A DNA stretch of 47,917 nucleotides, taken from NCBI GenBank assembly GCA_003228125.1, contig QGNP01000009.1:1-47917 (forward strand), read 5' to 3'. The position numbers and the translations under genes are program-made. The notes beneath the pieces are model-generated. The model did not search any database. It was not told where the DNA came from and worked only from the letters and a program-made list of their open reading frames with translations. Origin of the DNA: Chloroflexota bacterium (GTDB lineage: Bacteria > Chloroflexota > Dehalococcoidia > UBA2979). The number at the start of each line of letters is the position of its first letter. The first letter of the stretch is position 1. Of the stretch, positions 9,063 to 17,616 are shown in pieces.

Positions 9063-9845
9063 TTAAAAAAAACTATTCCATGTATTTATATCAGTAATCC
9101 ACTCAGAAGCAACCATATGGACATATAAATCTGAAAGCCCTACTACAATCAAACTTGACCAGGCCCAATATTTATGATGAGAATTGATTACTGTAACTAT
9201 ATTCCAAATTTTTTTACGAAATAATTGATATTTTGAACCCGTAAATGAATTCAATCCGCCTCCGATTAAATGTCGAAACGAATGACAGCCAAAAGTGTAA
9301 CCAGATAATAAAAAAGCATTTATTAATAGTAAAACTGACCCAATTCCAATACCAATTTCTCCGTCCCAGTAAAAAGATCTAATAGCACCGTTCCATAAAA
9401 TAGGGACAAATATTAATGCCCCATACATTGAAAATCGATGAATATTTTGCACAACTAAAGGAACAGTAGATTCTCCTGAATATGAATCTGCAGGCTCTTG
9501 GACAGCACATGCAGGTGGACTTAAAAAATAAGACCTATAGTAAGCTCTTCTATAATAATAACAAGTCATTCTAAATGATAACGGAGCCCATAAAATGAAA
9601 ATTGCAGGAGAAACCCATTTAGGTAAAATATCTGTATAAAATAATGGTTCAAAAAATGGTGAAACATAAGGACCAATTTCATAAGGCCAATAGTTACCAA
9701 GTAAAGCTGCAGAAACCGTTGAATACATGACAAAAATAAATAACCCGACTCCAACTAGTAAAGGTTCTAGCCACCATCGATCTTTTCTTAATGTCTTTGC
9801 ATATCTATTAAATAAAGATTCAGTTTGAGTATTTTGACTTACCAC
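9063..9845 (-). CDS. sdhC: Succinate dehydrogenase membrane anchor, cytochrome b subunit
   Basis: A 260-residue integral membrane protein with about five hydrophobic segments, encoded directly upstream of sdhA. It is the size of the single-polypeptide anchors that replace separate SdhC and SdhD, and several His residues in or near membrane segments (for example NIHRFSMYG, SFRHLIGG, DLYVHMVASEW) are candidate haem ligands. It would anchor SdhAB and pass electrons to quinone. The start is GTG at 9845: GAGG lies 5 bases upstream on the coding strand, while the nearby ATG leads to a stop after five codons. It is the first gene of the operon. Identity rests on position, size and topology more than on a crisp signature. 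Confidence 0.88.
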   Translation of the reverse strand: MVSQNTQTESLFNRYAKTLRKDRWWLEPLLVGVGLFIFVMYSTVSAALLGNYWPYEIGPYVSPFFEPLFYTDILPKWVSPAIFILWAPLSFRMTCYYYRRAYYRSYFLSPPACAVQEPADSYSGESTVPLVVQNIHRFSMYGALIFVPILWNGAIRSFYWDGEIGIGIGSVLLLINAFLLSGYTFGCHSFRHLIGGGLNSFTGSKYQLFRKKIWNIVTVINSHHKYWAWSSLIVVGLSDLYVHMVASEWITDINTWNSFF

Positions 9846-9880
9846 TTTTGCCTCATAATAAGTTTGTAAAAATAAATTTT

Positions 9881-9909
9881 TATCTATTAATTCTTATTTT
9901 ATGCATCAA
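9881..9909 (-). promoter_or_regulatory. Candidate sigma-70 promoter for sdhCAB
   Basis: On the minus strand, TTGATG (9904-9909) is followed after exactly 17 bp by TAGATA (9881-9886), with about 36 bp of AT-rich leader before the GTG start of sdhC. The -35 match is fair and the -10 match is weak, so this is only a candidate. Confidence 0.3.
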
Positions 9910-9935
9910 GTTACTTAATAACTACAGTGTGCCCT

Positions 9936-9971
9936 ACTAATTTTTAATTATTGTTTAAATTAAAAATTAGT
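9936..9971. repeat. Perfect intergenic inverted repeat, 14-bp arms, 8-nt loop
   Basis: Arms actaatttttaatt (9936-9949) and aattaaaaattagt (9958-9971) are perfectly complementary around attgttta. It lies 16 bp past the argA stop and upstream of sdhC, in the only sizeable gap between these minus-strand genes. There is no T-run after it in the argA direction and its stem is nearly all A/T, so it is not a textbook terminator. It could end or stabilise the argA transcript, or act as an operator upstream of sdhC. Confidence 0.85.
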
Positions 9972-9987
9972 GCATATATCAATTTCT

Positions 9988-10455
9988 TTAAAGCACGTTA
10001 ATATCAATGGTAACTGCAATTTCTTCACAAGCTGGAAATTTTGGGCATCTATAACATTCATTCCAAACTTTTTGTGGCAAACTCATAACATCTGCCTGAT
10101 GCCATCCAAGTTTTTCAAAAAATTTTGGTTGATAAGTGAGTGCAAATATTTGAGATAATTCTAATTCAATGCCCTCTTGTACGCATTGATCGACTAGCAT
10201 TCTTCCATAACCAGATGATTGCTTTTCATCAATAACTGCTATAGATTTTAATTCGGCTAAATTCCCCCAAGTAATATGCAGGGCTGCACAAGCAATGACT
10301 TTATTTTCCTCACGTACTACGTAAAAATCTCTGATATTCTCATATACTTCACCTAAAGTTCTAGGTAGCAACTGGCCTCTTGTAGCCCATAAATTAATCA
10401 ACTCAAATATTTCAGTTCCTTCACTTAATTTTGCTCTGCCTAAATTTTGCATCAT
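9988..10455 (-). CDS. argA: N-acetylglutamate synthase, short GNAT type
   Basis: A 155-residue GNAT acetyltransferase matching the stand-alone N-acetylglutamate synthases that start arginine biosynthesis (glutamate plus acetyl-CoA). Family hallmarks are LPRTLGEVYENIRDF (30-44), the core strand ending in AELKSIAV (67-74), the acetyl-CoA loop SGYGRML (81-87), FALTYQPKFFEKLGW (104-118), and the conserved tail WNECYRCPKFPACEE (131-145) with three cysteines. It lacks the amino-acid-kinase-like domain of classical E. coli ArgA. The start is one of two adjacent ATGs (10455 or 10452), and the nadK stop TGA overlaps it. No other arginine gene is nearby, so the assignment rests on sequence. Confidence 0.85.
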   Translation of the reverse strand: MMQNLGRAKLSEGTEIFELINLWATRGQLLPRTLGEVYENIRDFYVVREENKVIACAALHITWGNLAELKSIAVIDEKQSSGYGRMLVDQCVQEGIELELSQIFALTYQPKFFEKLGWHQADVMSLPQKVWNECYRCPKFPACEEIAVTIDINVL

Positions 10456-11357
10456 TTTAACTCACTATTTTTTTTAATTTCATTTATTTCGTTAATATCA
10501 TTGTCTTTACGTAGCCAACCTAATTTATCAGCTACTCGATTTAAAAAATTATAACTATCTTGCACTCTAATAAAAGAAATACTAGAAGTTGATATTGAAA
10601 TTTGGACTTTCTTACCAGCATTGATTTTGCATTCTTTAATTCCATCTATCACCATTATAGACTCATCTCCTCTTAATATTTGTAAATCAACTGCATTGTC
10701 AGGTTCTAACACGATTGGATTGCTTGGAGTTAAATGTGGAGCAAGTGGCATAATAATCATAGAATCTGAATTAGGCATTAATATTGGTCCTCCAATAGAT
10801 AGCGTATAGCCAGTAGAACCTGTAGCTGATGCTATTATAACTGCATCTGACCTATATTCAGCAATAGGAATATTATTAATCCATACGCCAATAGATGCTG
10901 TTTTACCAAGATTTTTTCTTCCAATTACAAAATCATTTAAAGCATAAAAAATTGATTTTTCATAAATTGCTTTTATCAATCTTCTTTTTTCTATATAAAA
11001 TTTTCCTTTTAAAATAGATTCTATCTTTTGACTTGCTTCATCAGCTGTTGATTCTGTTAAAAAACCTAATCTTCCCATTCTAATGCCAAAAATAGGCACG
11101 CTCGATGTACGAATTGACTGAGCAAGTCTTAAGGCAGTTCCGTCACCGCCGACACAAATAATTAAATCTGAATTCACTAATTGATTTTCATATTTATGCA
11201 ATAATTGATTTTGCTTATTTAAAATAAGAGGAATTTTATTAATTAACCCTAATTTAGATTCATACATAGCAATAATATTATCTACTAATTTTTCAGCTCC
11301 TAAAATTTTAGGATTATAAAAAAAAGATATATTTGAAAAATTAATTTTATTATTCAT
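10452..11357 (-). CDS. nadK: NAD kinase
   Basis: A 301-residue ATP-NAD kinase that makes NADP. I chose the ATG at 11357: the protein then begins MNNKINFSNI, and its start overlaps the end of tlyA by a few bases. An upstream in-frame start would run well into tlyA. The GGDGTALRLAQ motif (about 70-80) is the diagnostic active-site loop. A conserved ALNDFVIGR strand and the TGSTGYTLSIGGPI segment follow. The tlyA-nadK pairing is common in bacteria. NADP made here would serve the NADP-type Icd encoded in this window. Confidence 0.94.
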   Translation of the reverse strand: MNNKINFSNISFFYNPKILGAEKLVDNIIAMYESKLGLINKIPLILNKQNQLLHKYENQLVNSDLIICVGGDGTALRLAQSIRTSSVPIFGIRMGRLGFLTESTADEASQKIESILKGKFYIEKRRLIKAIYEKSIFYALNDFVIGRKNLGKTASIGVWINNIPIAEYRSDAVIIASATGSTGYTLSIGGPILMPNSDSMIIMPLAPHLTPSNPIVLEPDNAVDLQILRGDESIMVIDGIKECKINAGKKVQISISTSSISFIRVQDSYNFLNRVADKLGWLRKDNDINEINEIKKNSELK

Positions 11358-12084
11358 TATTTTGCATCCAAATAAAAAATTCTCTGTTACCAGAAGCTCC
11401 TTTAATAGGAGAACGGACAACACTGCGAAATATAAAATTGTCCTTTAATAAAGATATCACAATTTTTGCAATTGCTTGAGAATGTAAGAGATGATCGATG
11501 ACTACTCCTCCATTAGGTATAAATTTTTTGGGCAATTCAAACTGAGGTTTTACAAGAGCAATAATGTCACCATTGCTTTTCAATGAACTTCTTATGTTTG
11601 GTAGAATTTTTAAAATAGAAATAAAAGACACATCTATTGTTATTATGTCAACTAATTGATCAAGTTGATCTATGTATCTTGCATTAGTTCTTTCTCGTAA
11701 TTTAACTTTAGAATGGTTTCTAATTTTGTCAGCGGCTTGCCCATAACCAGAATCTATAGCTTCAACAAATAAAGCACCATTTTGCAACAAGCAATCAGTA
11801 AATCCCCCAGTGGAAACTCCTATATCTAAGCATTTTTTATTATTAATAGATATTTCAGTCATTTTTAATGCATGTTCAAGTTTTATACCGCCTCGACTAA
11901 CATATTTATTTCTTTTACGTAATTCAATTTTGCTATCAACTGGTAAAGAGCTACCAACTTGCGTAATGTAATGTCCATTGACAAGTACACTTTTAGATAA
12001 TATTAAACTTTGGGCATGAGACAAATTGTTAGCCATACCTTTATTTAATAAAATTAAGTCTAATCTATCTTTATTTTTTTTCAT
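11350..12084 (-). CDS. tlyA: TlyA-family rRNA 2'-O-methyltransferase
   Basis: About 244 residues from the ATG at 12084. An N-terminal S4 RNA-binding domain (RLDLILLNKGMAN onward, about 6-60) is joined to an FtsJ/RrmJ-like methyltransferase with the SAM loop LDIGVSTGGFTD and the IDVSFIS and VKPQFE motifs carrying conserved D and K residues. TlyA proteins methylate 16S and/or 23S rRNA ribose and are called haemolysin-like for historical reasons. A TTG at 12120 inside the clpX stop would add 12 residues, but the family normally begins at KxRLD, so I prefer 12084. It overlaps nadK at its end. Confidence 0.9.
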   Translation of the reverse strand: MKKNKDRLDLILLNKGMANNLSHAQSLILSKSVLVNGHYITQVGSSLPVDSKIELRKRNKYVSRGGIKLEHALKMTEISINNKKCLDIGVSTGGFTDCLLQNGALFVEAIDSGYGQAADKIRNHSKVKLRERTNARYIDQLDQLVDIITIDVSFISILKILPNIRSSLKSNGDIIALVKPQFELPKKFIPNGGVVIDHLLHSQAIAKIVISLLKDNFIFRSVVRSPIKGASGNREFFIWMQNNE

Positions 12085-12112
12085 TAAAGGCTCAGTAAGT
12101 AATAGTACACAT

Positions 12113-13408
12113 TTATGCAATATCTTCTTCTAGTTTTTTTGGCATGTCTTTTTGATTTGCATTTAAAGGCTTGCCTGATTTTGTAACTAAAATAGGACTA
12201 GCTTTTCTATGAATTGCTTTTAGAGTAATGATGCATCTTTCAACATCATCTCGAGAAGGCAATTCATACATTATGTCAAGTAAGCATTCTTCTATAACTG
12301 TTCTCAAGCCACGGGCTCCAGTTTTTTTCTTCATTGCTAAATCTGCAATTTCACTTAAAGTTCCTTTTGCAAATTCTAATTTTATTCCATCTAATTTAAT
12401 TAACTCGTGATATTGTTTCAAAATAGCATTTTTAGGCTTCTTTAAAATATCAATCATCATTTCTTTTGTAAGTGGATCAAGTACTGCAATAACAGGCAAT
12501 CTTCCAACAAATTCAGGTATTAATCCGTGTTGTATTAGATCATTGCTGGCAACTTCCTTTAATAATTTATTCACTATTAAGTCTTTGTCTAAATCTTCGT
12601 TGCCAAAACCTATATTCCTTGCTCCTAATCCTGTTCGTTTTTGAATAATATCTTCAAGCCCTTCAAAAGCTCCTCCGACAATAAACAAAATACGAGAAGT
12701 GTCAATTTCAATAAATTCCTGATTAGGATGTTTTCTGCCACCTTGAGGAGGAACTTTAGCTTTCGTTCCTTCAATAATTTTTAATAAGGCTTGCTGTACG
12801 CCTTCTCCAGATACATCTCTAGTAATCGAAGGATTATCTGATTTTCTAGCGATTTTGTCAATTTCGTCAATGTAAACTATTCCTCTTTCAGCAAGAGAAA
12901 CATCACCATCTGCGGCTTGTATTAATTGTAATAAAATATTTTCTACGTCTTCACCAACATATCCTGCCTCTGTAAGTGCAGTTGCATCAGCAATAGAAAA
13001 AGGAACATTTAAAATTCTAGCTAGCGTTCTTGCGAATTCAGTTTTTCCAGTTCCAGTAGGTCCTATAAGTAAAATATTTGATTTGTCAATTTCAATATTT
13101 GACTTCTTGTTAGAATTAATTCTTTTAAAATGGTTGTACACAGCAACTGAAAGAATTTTTTTAACATTGTCTTGACCAATTATATACTCACCTAATTTAC
13201 TGGATATCTCCTTAGGTTTTAATAAATAATTTTCATTTACGGTATCTATTTCAGATTCATCATTTTTATCGTTATCAACGATATCTTTGCATAAATTTAT
13301 ACATTCGTCACAAATATATACTGAGCTTGGCCCAGCAATCAGTCTGACAACTTCTTCTTGGGTTTTACCACAAAACGAACAATGGTATTTTAATTCTTGA
13401 ACATCCAT
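12113..13408 (-). CDS. clpX: ATP-dependent Clp protease ATP-binding subunit ClpX
   Basis: A 431-residue AAA+ unfoldase that feeds substrates to ClpP. The N-terminal zinc-binding domain has C10, C13, C33 and C36. Walker A is GPTGTGKT (116-123), Walker B is VYIDEID (178-184), the pore loop is GYVG (149-152), and the ClpP-docking loop carries IGF (266-268). The sensor regions ([10 protein letters not shown]) are intact. The ribosome binding site before the ATG at 13408 is weak, which fits co-translation within tig-clpP-clpX, 29 bp after clpP. Confidence 0.97.
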   Translation of the reverse strand: MDVQELKYHCSFCGKTQEEVVRLIAGPSSVYICDECINLCKDIVDNDKNDESEIDTVNENYLLKPKEISSKLGEYIIGQDNVKKILSVAVYNHFKRINSNKKSNIEIDKSNILLIGPTGTGKTEFARTLARILNVPFSIADATALTEAGYVGEDVENILLQLIQAADGDVSLAERGIVYIDEIDKIARKSDNPSITRDVSGEGVQQALLKIIEGTKAKVPPQGGRKHPNQEFIEIDTSRILFIVGGAFEGLEDIIQKRTGLGARNIGFGNEDLDKDLIVNKLLKEVASNDLIQHGLIPEFVGRLPVIAVLDPLTKEMMIDILKKPKNAILKQYHELIKLDGIKLEFAKGTLSEIADLAMKKKTGARGLRTVIEECLLDIMYELPSRDDVERCIITLKAIHRKASPILVTKSGKPLNANQKDMPKKLEEDIA

Positions 13409-13437
13409 AATTAACTACAAAATTTAAATGAAATATA

Positions 13438-14070
13438 TTATTTTTTATTTTTTTTATTAGGCTCTAATATTTGATCAATCATTCCATATTTTAATGCATC
13501 ATTTGCATTCATATAAAAGTCACGATCAAAATCTTCTTTAATTTTTGATTCAGTCTGACCTGTATTTTTAACAATAATATTTTTAATAATATCATTATTT
13601 CTTAATATTTCTCTTGCAGCTATCTCTATGTCACTAGCTTGACCCTGGGCTCCTCCTAATGCTTGATGCATATGAACAGTTGCATTAGGTAGAGCAAATC
13701 TTTTTCCTTTAACTCCAGATCCTAATAAAACTGTCCCCATTGAAGCTGTAACGCCAACGGCAATAGTTGAAACATCCGCACTAATCAGATTCATTGTGTC
13801 ATATATTGCAAGACCAGCATAAATTTGTCCACCAGGAGAATTAATATATAAAGAAATATCTCTATCAGGATCTTCTCTGTCGAGATAAAGCAATTGTGCT
13901 ACAATAGCATTTGCAACTTGATCATCAATGGCGGTCCCTAACATAATAATTCGTTCTTTTAATAATAGTGAATAGATATCATATGCTCTTTCGCCTCTTG
14001 GATCGCGTTCAACGACCATAGGGATAATATTTTCAATATTTGAATTAAAATTATTAAATTGATTAGTCAT
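13438..14070 (-). CDS. clpP: ATP-dependent Clp protease proteolytic subunit ClpP
   Basis: A 210-residue serine peptidase, usual length. The ATG at 14070 has a strong AAAGGAG 7-8 bases upstream, so I prefer it over the in-frame start 12 codons earlier. The catalytic triad is visible: Ser in VTASMGT (about S110), His in VHMHQ (about H135), and Asp in FDRDFYMN (about D184). YINSPGG is the conserved substrate-binding strand. It lies between tig and clpX, the classical arrangement, and would form a tetradecameric chamber docked to ClpX. Confidence 0.96.
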   Translation of the reverse strand: MTNQFNNFNSNIENIIPMVVERDPRGERAYDIYSLLLKERIIMLGTAIDDQVANAIVAQLLYLDREDPDRDISLYINSPGGQIYAGLAIYDTMNLISADVSTIAVGVTASMGTVLLGSGVKGKRFALPNATVHMHQALGGAQGQASDIEIAAREILRNNDIIKNIIVKNTGQTESKIKEDFDRDFYMNANDALKYGMIDQILEPNKKNKK

Positions 14071-14162
14071 GTAAGTCTCCTTTAAATAATGAACCACTTT
14101 TAACAATCAAGCAATGATTAGTTTAACTAACAAATGCCTTATAACGTAAGTTATATTGTAAA

Positions 14163-15566
14163 TTATTTTTTCTTTGTCTGTTTCTTTTCTTTAGATTGAA
14201 TAGATTTTTTCTGAGAATTTTTAGAAGAAATTGCTTTCTTATTTGTAGAAACTTTATCTTGCTTCACCTTATTTCCTGTTGCAATCGCTTCTAATCTATC
14301 CCATGCCAGATTTGTAATAATTTGATTTTCTAAAGAACTTTTAAAATCATCACTATTTATCAACTCTTCCATTTTTTTCTTATCAGGATTCATTGTAAAA
14401 GATGGATCTAATTTAACCTTATTAGTTTCTAATTCCATGCTTTCTTGTGAAGCAGAAATATTTTCAATATTTATTATTTCAGATAAAACTAACGATCTTT
14501 TAACAGAAGTTTCTGCAACTGGATAAAAAGTTTCTTTAACTTCAGATTCTGTTTTACCAATAGACTCGAGCCATTTATTAAATCCTTGAGGAGTATGAGA
14601 AGCATGATTAGATTGCTGATCAATGATTCTTTCAATTTCTCTTTCAATTAATACATCTGGAAATTCCATTTCAGATTTAGCGACAAATAAATTAATAATC
14701 TCTTCTCGAAAAGCAGTTTTTTGATCAGATTCTAATTTCTTTTTAACATCTTCATGCAATTTATTTTCTAAATCTTTAACATTATTTATTCCTGATTCTA
14801 AAGATTTTACAAACTCATCATTCACGTCTGGTAAAATTTGATTTTTAATTTCTTTTATTTTAACTGCATACTCTGCTTTTTTATTAGCAAGTTCAGGTAA
14901 TTGAAAGTCTTTTGGTATTTTAATAGTAAAATTATAAGATTTATTTCTTTCCTTATCTATTAATTTATCTAAAAATCCTGGTAAAGATGTATTGTTCTCT
15001 TTAAAAACTGAAAATTCAGCATCTTCTTCTGATTGTGATTCAGTTTCTCCTTCAATTTTAAGAGTAAAATCAATCCTAACTGTATCACCCCATTTTATAG
15101 GTCGATCCACTGGCTCAAGTATTGAATACTGTTTTCTTAATGTTTCAATTGAATCTTTAACTAATGGTTCAATTGCAGGCATATCTGGTTCAGAGACAGT
15201 ATATTTTTGATAATCACCTAGCTTAATAATTGGTTTCGTTGGCACTTTTACTTCGATAACTAATGGTTCAGTAGACTTAATATCAATCTCAGGTTGACCA
15301 ATGGGTTCAATTGACTCTGCTTTAACAGATTCACTATACACTTTTGGAAGAAGCTTATCTAATGCTTGTTGAAAAATAGCTGCTTTACCAAAATTTTTCT
15401 CAATAATATGCTTAGGTGCCTTTCCTGGTCTAAAACCAGGAATTTTAGATTTTTTAACTAACTCTGCAGTTGCTTCAGCAATAGCAACTTGAACAGCTTC
15501 ATCTTCCACTTCTAAAGTAAGTTGCATTAATGCTTTTGGAAGTTTTTTTTTCTGTATTTTAACCAT
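14163..15566 (-). CDS. tig: Trigger factor, ribosome-associated chaperone and prolyl isomerase
   Basis: 467 residues. The N-terminal ribosome-binding domain has the signature GFRPGKAPKHII (about 41-52). An FKBP-like domain follows (about 155-245, WGDTVRIDFTLKI to EYAVKIKEIK), then the long helical C-terminal substrate cradle. The end is a Lys/Ser-rich basic tail (about 435-467) beyond the usual C-terminus, which makes it slightly longer than the common 430-450. It acts at the peptide exit tunnel. It is the first gene of the tig-clpP-clpX run and has its own promoter candidate upstream. Confidence 0.94.
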   Translation of the reverse strand: MVKIQKKKLPKALMQLTLEVEDEAVQVAIAEATAELVKKSKIPGFRPGKAPKHIIEKNFGKAAIFQQALDKLLPKVYSESVKAESIEPIGQPEIDIKSTEPLVIEVKVPTKPIIKLGDYQKYTVSEPDMPAIEPLVKDSIETLRKQYSILEPVDRPIKWGDTVRIDFTLKIEGETESQSEEDAEFSVFKENNTSLPGFLDKLIDKERNKSYNFTIKIPKDFQLPELANKKAEYAVKIKEIKNQILPDVNDEFVKSLESGINNVKDLENKLHEDVKKKLESDQKTAFREEIINLFVAKSEMEFPDVLIEREIERIIDQQSNHASHTPQGFNKWLESIGKTESEVKETFYPVAETSVKRSLVLSEIINIENISASQESMELETNKVKLDPSFTMNPDKKKMEELINSDDFKSSLENQIITNLAWDRLEAIATGNKVKQDKVSTNKKAISSKNSQKKSIQSKEKKQTKKK

Positions 15567-15600
15567 TTTTTTATTTCTTTTCTTGTTAGTTTACTGAAGG

Positions 15601-15629
15601 AGTATAACACTAACAATGCTTTTGATAAA
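15601..15629 (-). promoter_or_regulatory. Candidate extended -10 promoter for tig-clpP-clpX
   Basis: On the minus strand TATACT (15601-15606) matches five of six -10 consensus bases and is preceded by TGT, giving the extended TGn motif. TTTATC lies 17 bp upstream (15624-15629) as a poor -35. The start codon of tig is about 35 bp downstream. The extended -10 makes this the best-looking promoter I found in the window. Confidence 0.45.
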
Positions 15630-15643
15630 AGTAAAAAATATTA

Positions 15644-16627
15644 TTAATCTCTACGTAAAACATCATTTAATGCATCACCTAAAATATTAAATGCAAACAT
15701 TAAGAGAGTAACAAAAAATGCAGGCACTAATAATAAATGAGGGTATGTTTGAAAAGTTCGAGTACCAGATCCTGCATATAACATCTGACCAAAAGAAGCA
15801 GCTGGCGGCTGCACTCCTACTCCAAACCATGTAAGGACAATTTCTGAACCCGCAATAGCACCCAATGAACTAGAAATTAATAAAATTAACAGATTTGAAA
15901 TATTTGGTAACAGATGACGAAAAATAATTCTTTTCTGTTTCATGCCTATAGAGCGTGCCGCCATAATAAAGTCTTTTTCTCTCAATGACAAAATTTGTGA
16001 ACGAATGAGCCTTGCACTACTGACCCAAGAAAATAATGAAAGAGCAAAAAAGATAGTTATATAAGAAGCAGCACCTGAAGCTTGAAAATCATTAATAAAA
16101 GTATTGCTATCTATCCAAATGCTTATTTGATCAATTTTAGGACTCAGTGCTGCATTAACTAAAATTAGCAATGGTAATCCTGGCAAAGAAGCAAATACAT
16201 CACCAATTCTCATTATAATTGTATCAGTAGTTCCTCCCCGATAACCTGCTATTAAACCTAAGGCTGTTCCCAAGATTAAAGAACCACTGACAATAACAGC
16301 AAAAGTAACAATAAGAGTAGTTCTTATTGAATAAAGAACCCTACTATACATGTCCCTGCCTAATCGATCGGTACCAAGCCAATGATCTTGACTTGGTCCT
16401 TCAAGTGACCGCTCTAAGTTTTGCTCAGTATATGAATATGGAGCAATTATGGGAGCAAAAATTCCAGCAGAATACATAACTATAATTATTATTAAAGAAA
16501 TCATGCCTAATTTCTTTTTTATTAATCTTTTGAAAAATACATTCCAATTACCGCCAGTTGATATCTTATAATTTTCTTCTAAAGTATCGACATGTTTGTT
16601 ATTTTTCGAATCATCAAGAAATGTCAT
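15644..16627 (-). CDS. Peptide-type ABC transporter permease, DppC family
   Basis: A 327-residue inner-membrane permease. An N-terminal cytoplasmic stretch and first helix (about 40-62) precede the LEGPSQDHWLGTDRLGRD segment typical of DppC/OppC, followed by five more helices. The cytoplasmic EAA loop (FIMAARSIGMKQ, then HLLPN) would contact the ATPase. The start overlaps the end of the DppB-like gene by four bases, so the two are translationally coupled. Transported substrate is unknown; the family covers di- and oligopeptides, nickel and some sugars. No ATP-binding subunit gene follows. Confidence 0.9.
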   Translation of the reverse strand: MTFLDDSKNNKHVDTLEENYKISTGGNWNVFFKRLIKKKLGMISLIIIIVMYSAGIFAPIIAPYSYTEQNLERSLEGPSQDHWLGTDRLGRDMYSRVLYSIRTTLIVTFAVIVSGSLILGTALGLIAGYRGGTTDTIIMRIGDVFASLPGLPLLILVNAALSPKIDQISIWIDSNTFINDFQASGAASYITIFFALSLFSWVSSARLIRSQILSLREKDFIMAARSIGMKQKRIIFRHLLPNISNLLILLISSSLGAIAGSEIVLTWFGVGVQPPAASFGQMLYAGSGTRTFQTYPHLLLVPAFFVTLLMFAFNILGDALNDVLRRD

Positions 16628-17613
16628 CCATCTATACCTTCATCTAATTGAATTCTCGGATCAATCTTTGTATACAATAATTCTACTATTAAATTAATAA
16701 TTATAAATACTGTAGATAAAATTGCCGTCATTGCTAAAATAACATCATAATCTCGACTTTTAACAGCTTCAAATGTAAACCTTCCAATGCCGGGAATTCC
16801 AAGAAGTACTTCGACAAAAAAAGCTCCTTCTAAAATACCTACAAGTGCAAAACCAATAACAGTAACTAATGGCAATAGTGAATTTGGTAAAATGTGGCCT
16901 AGCATAACTTTTGTATCACTTAATCCTTTTGATTTTGCAGTAGTTATATATGCTTCATTTTTAATTTCCAATGCAGTTATGCGAACTAATCTAGCTACTC
17001 CTCCAAATCCACCGATAGACAGTGCAAATACTGGAAGATATACATGGGGATTTAATATTGGTATTGCAATCACTTCGTATAGCCAATAAATATCAAATAT
17101 GCCTCCTTCCCAACCTCCTACAGGCAATAGGCTCCAATGCACAGCAAATAACCAGAGTAATGGAGGAATTATTACAATAACTGGAATAGCTCTAAAAAAA
17201 AGTAGCAAGCTGACGATAAAAGGATCAATCCAAGTATTATGTAAGCTTGCTGCCATCAATCCTAATGGAATACCTAACCCAAAAACAACTAATAAAGCAA
17301 GCATGCCTAATTGAGCAGAAATCCACATTTTTGGAAAAATCAATTCTGAAATTGAATATCCCTGATATATATATGATTCTCCAAAATCTCCTTTTGCAGC
17401 ACTAGACAGCCATTTAAAATATTGTATCAAAATTGGCTTGTCGAGACCCTTTTCTATTTTTACTTGTTCAAGTAAAATTGGATTTCTAATTTGTCCTGCA
17501 GCAACTGAAACAGGATCTCCAGGTCCCAGCCTTCCTATTAAGAAAGTAAAAAAAGTAACGACCAATATTATAAATGGTATCCAAAGCAATCTTTTAATAG
17601 TATAGACAAGCAT
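16624..17613 (-). CDS. Peptide-type ABC transporter permease, DppB family
   Basis: A 329-residue membrane permease with about six helices. It begins with the DppB-type first helix and the LGPGDPV motif (about 29-35). The EAA loop AYITTAKSKGLSD with HILPNSLLP is present. It is longer than minimal DppB proteins because of a loop at about 160-185 between the middle helices. It sits 3 bp after the binding-protein gene and overlaps dppC by four bases. Together with DppC it would form the heterodimeric membrane channel. Confidence 0.9.
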   Translation of the reverse strand: MLVYTIKRLLWIPFIILVVTFFTFLIGRLGPGDPVSVAAGQIRNPILLEQVKIEKGLDKPILIQYFKWLSSAAKGDFGESYIYQGYSISELIFPKMWISAQLGMLALLVVFGLGIPLGLMAASLHNTWIDPFIVSLLLFFRAIPVIVIIPPLLWLFAVHWSLLPVGGWEGGIFDIYWLYEVIAIPILNPHVYLPVFALSIGGFGGVARLVRITALEIKNEAYITTAKSKGLSDTKVMLGHILPNSLLPLVTVIGFALVGILEGAFFVEVLLGIPGIGRFTFEAVKSRDYDVILAMTAILSTVFIIINLIVELLYTKIDPRIQLDEGIDG

Positions 17614-17616
17614 GTC

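Noticed and set aside
14140-14155. Small hairpin (6-bp arms) between tig and clpP
   Set aside because: Too short to distinguish from background in AT-rich DNA.
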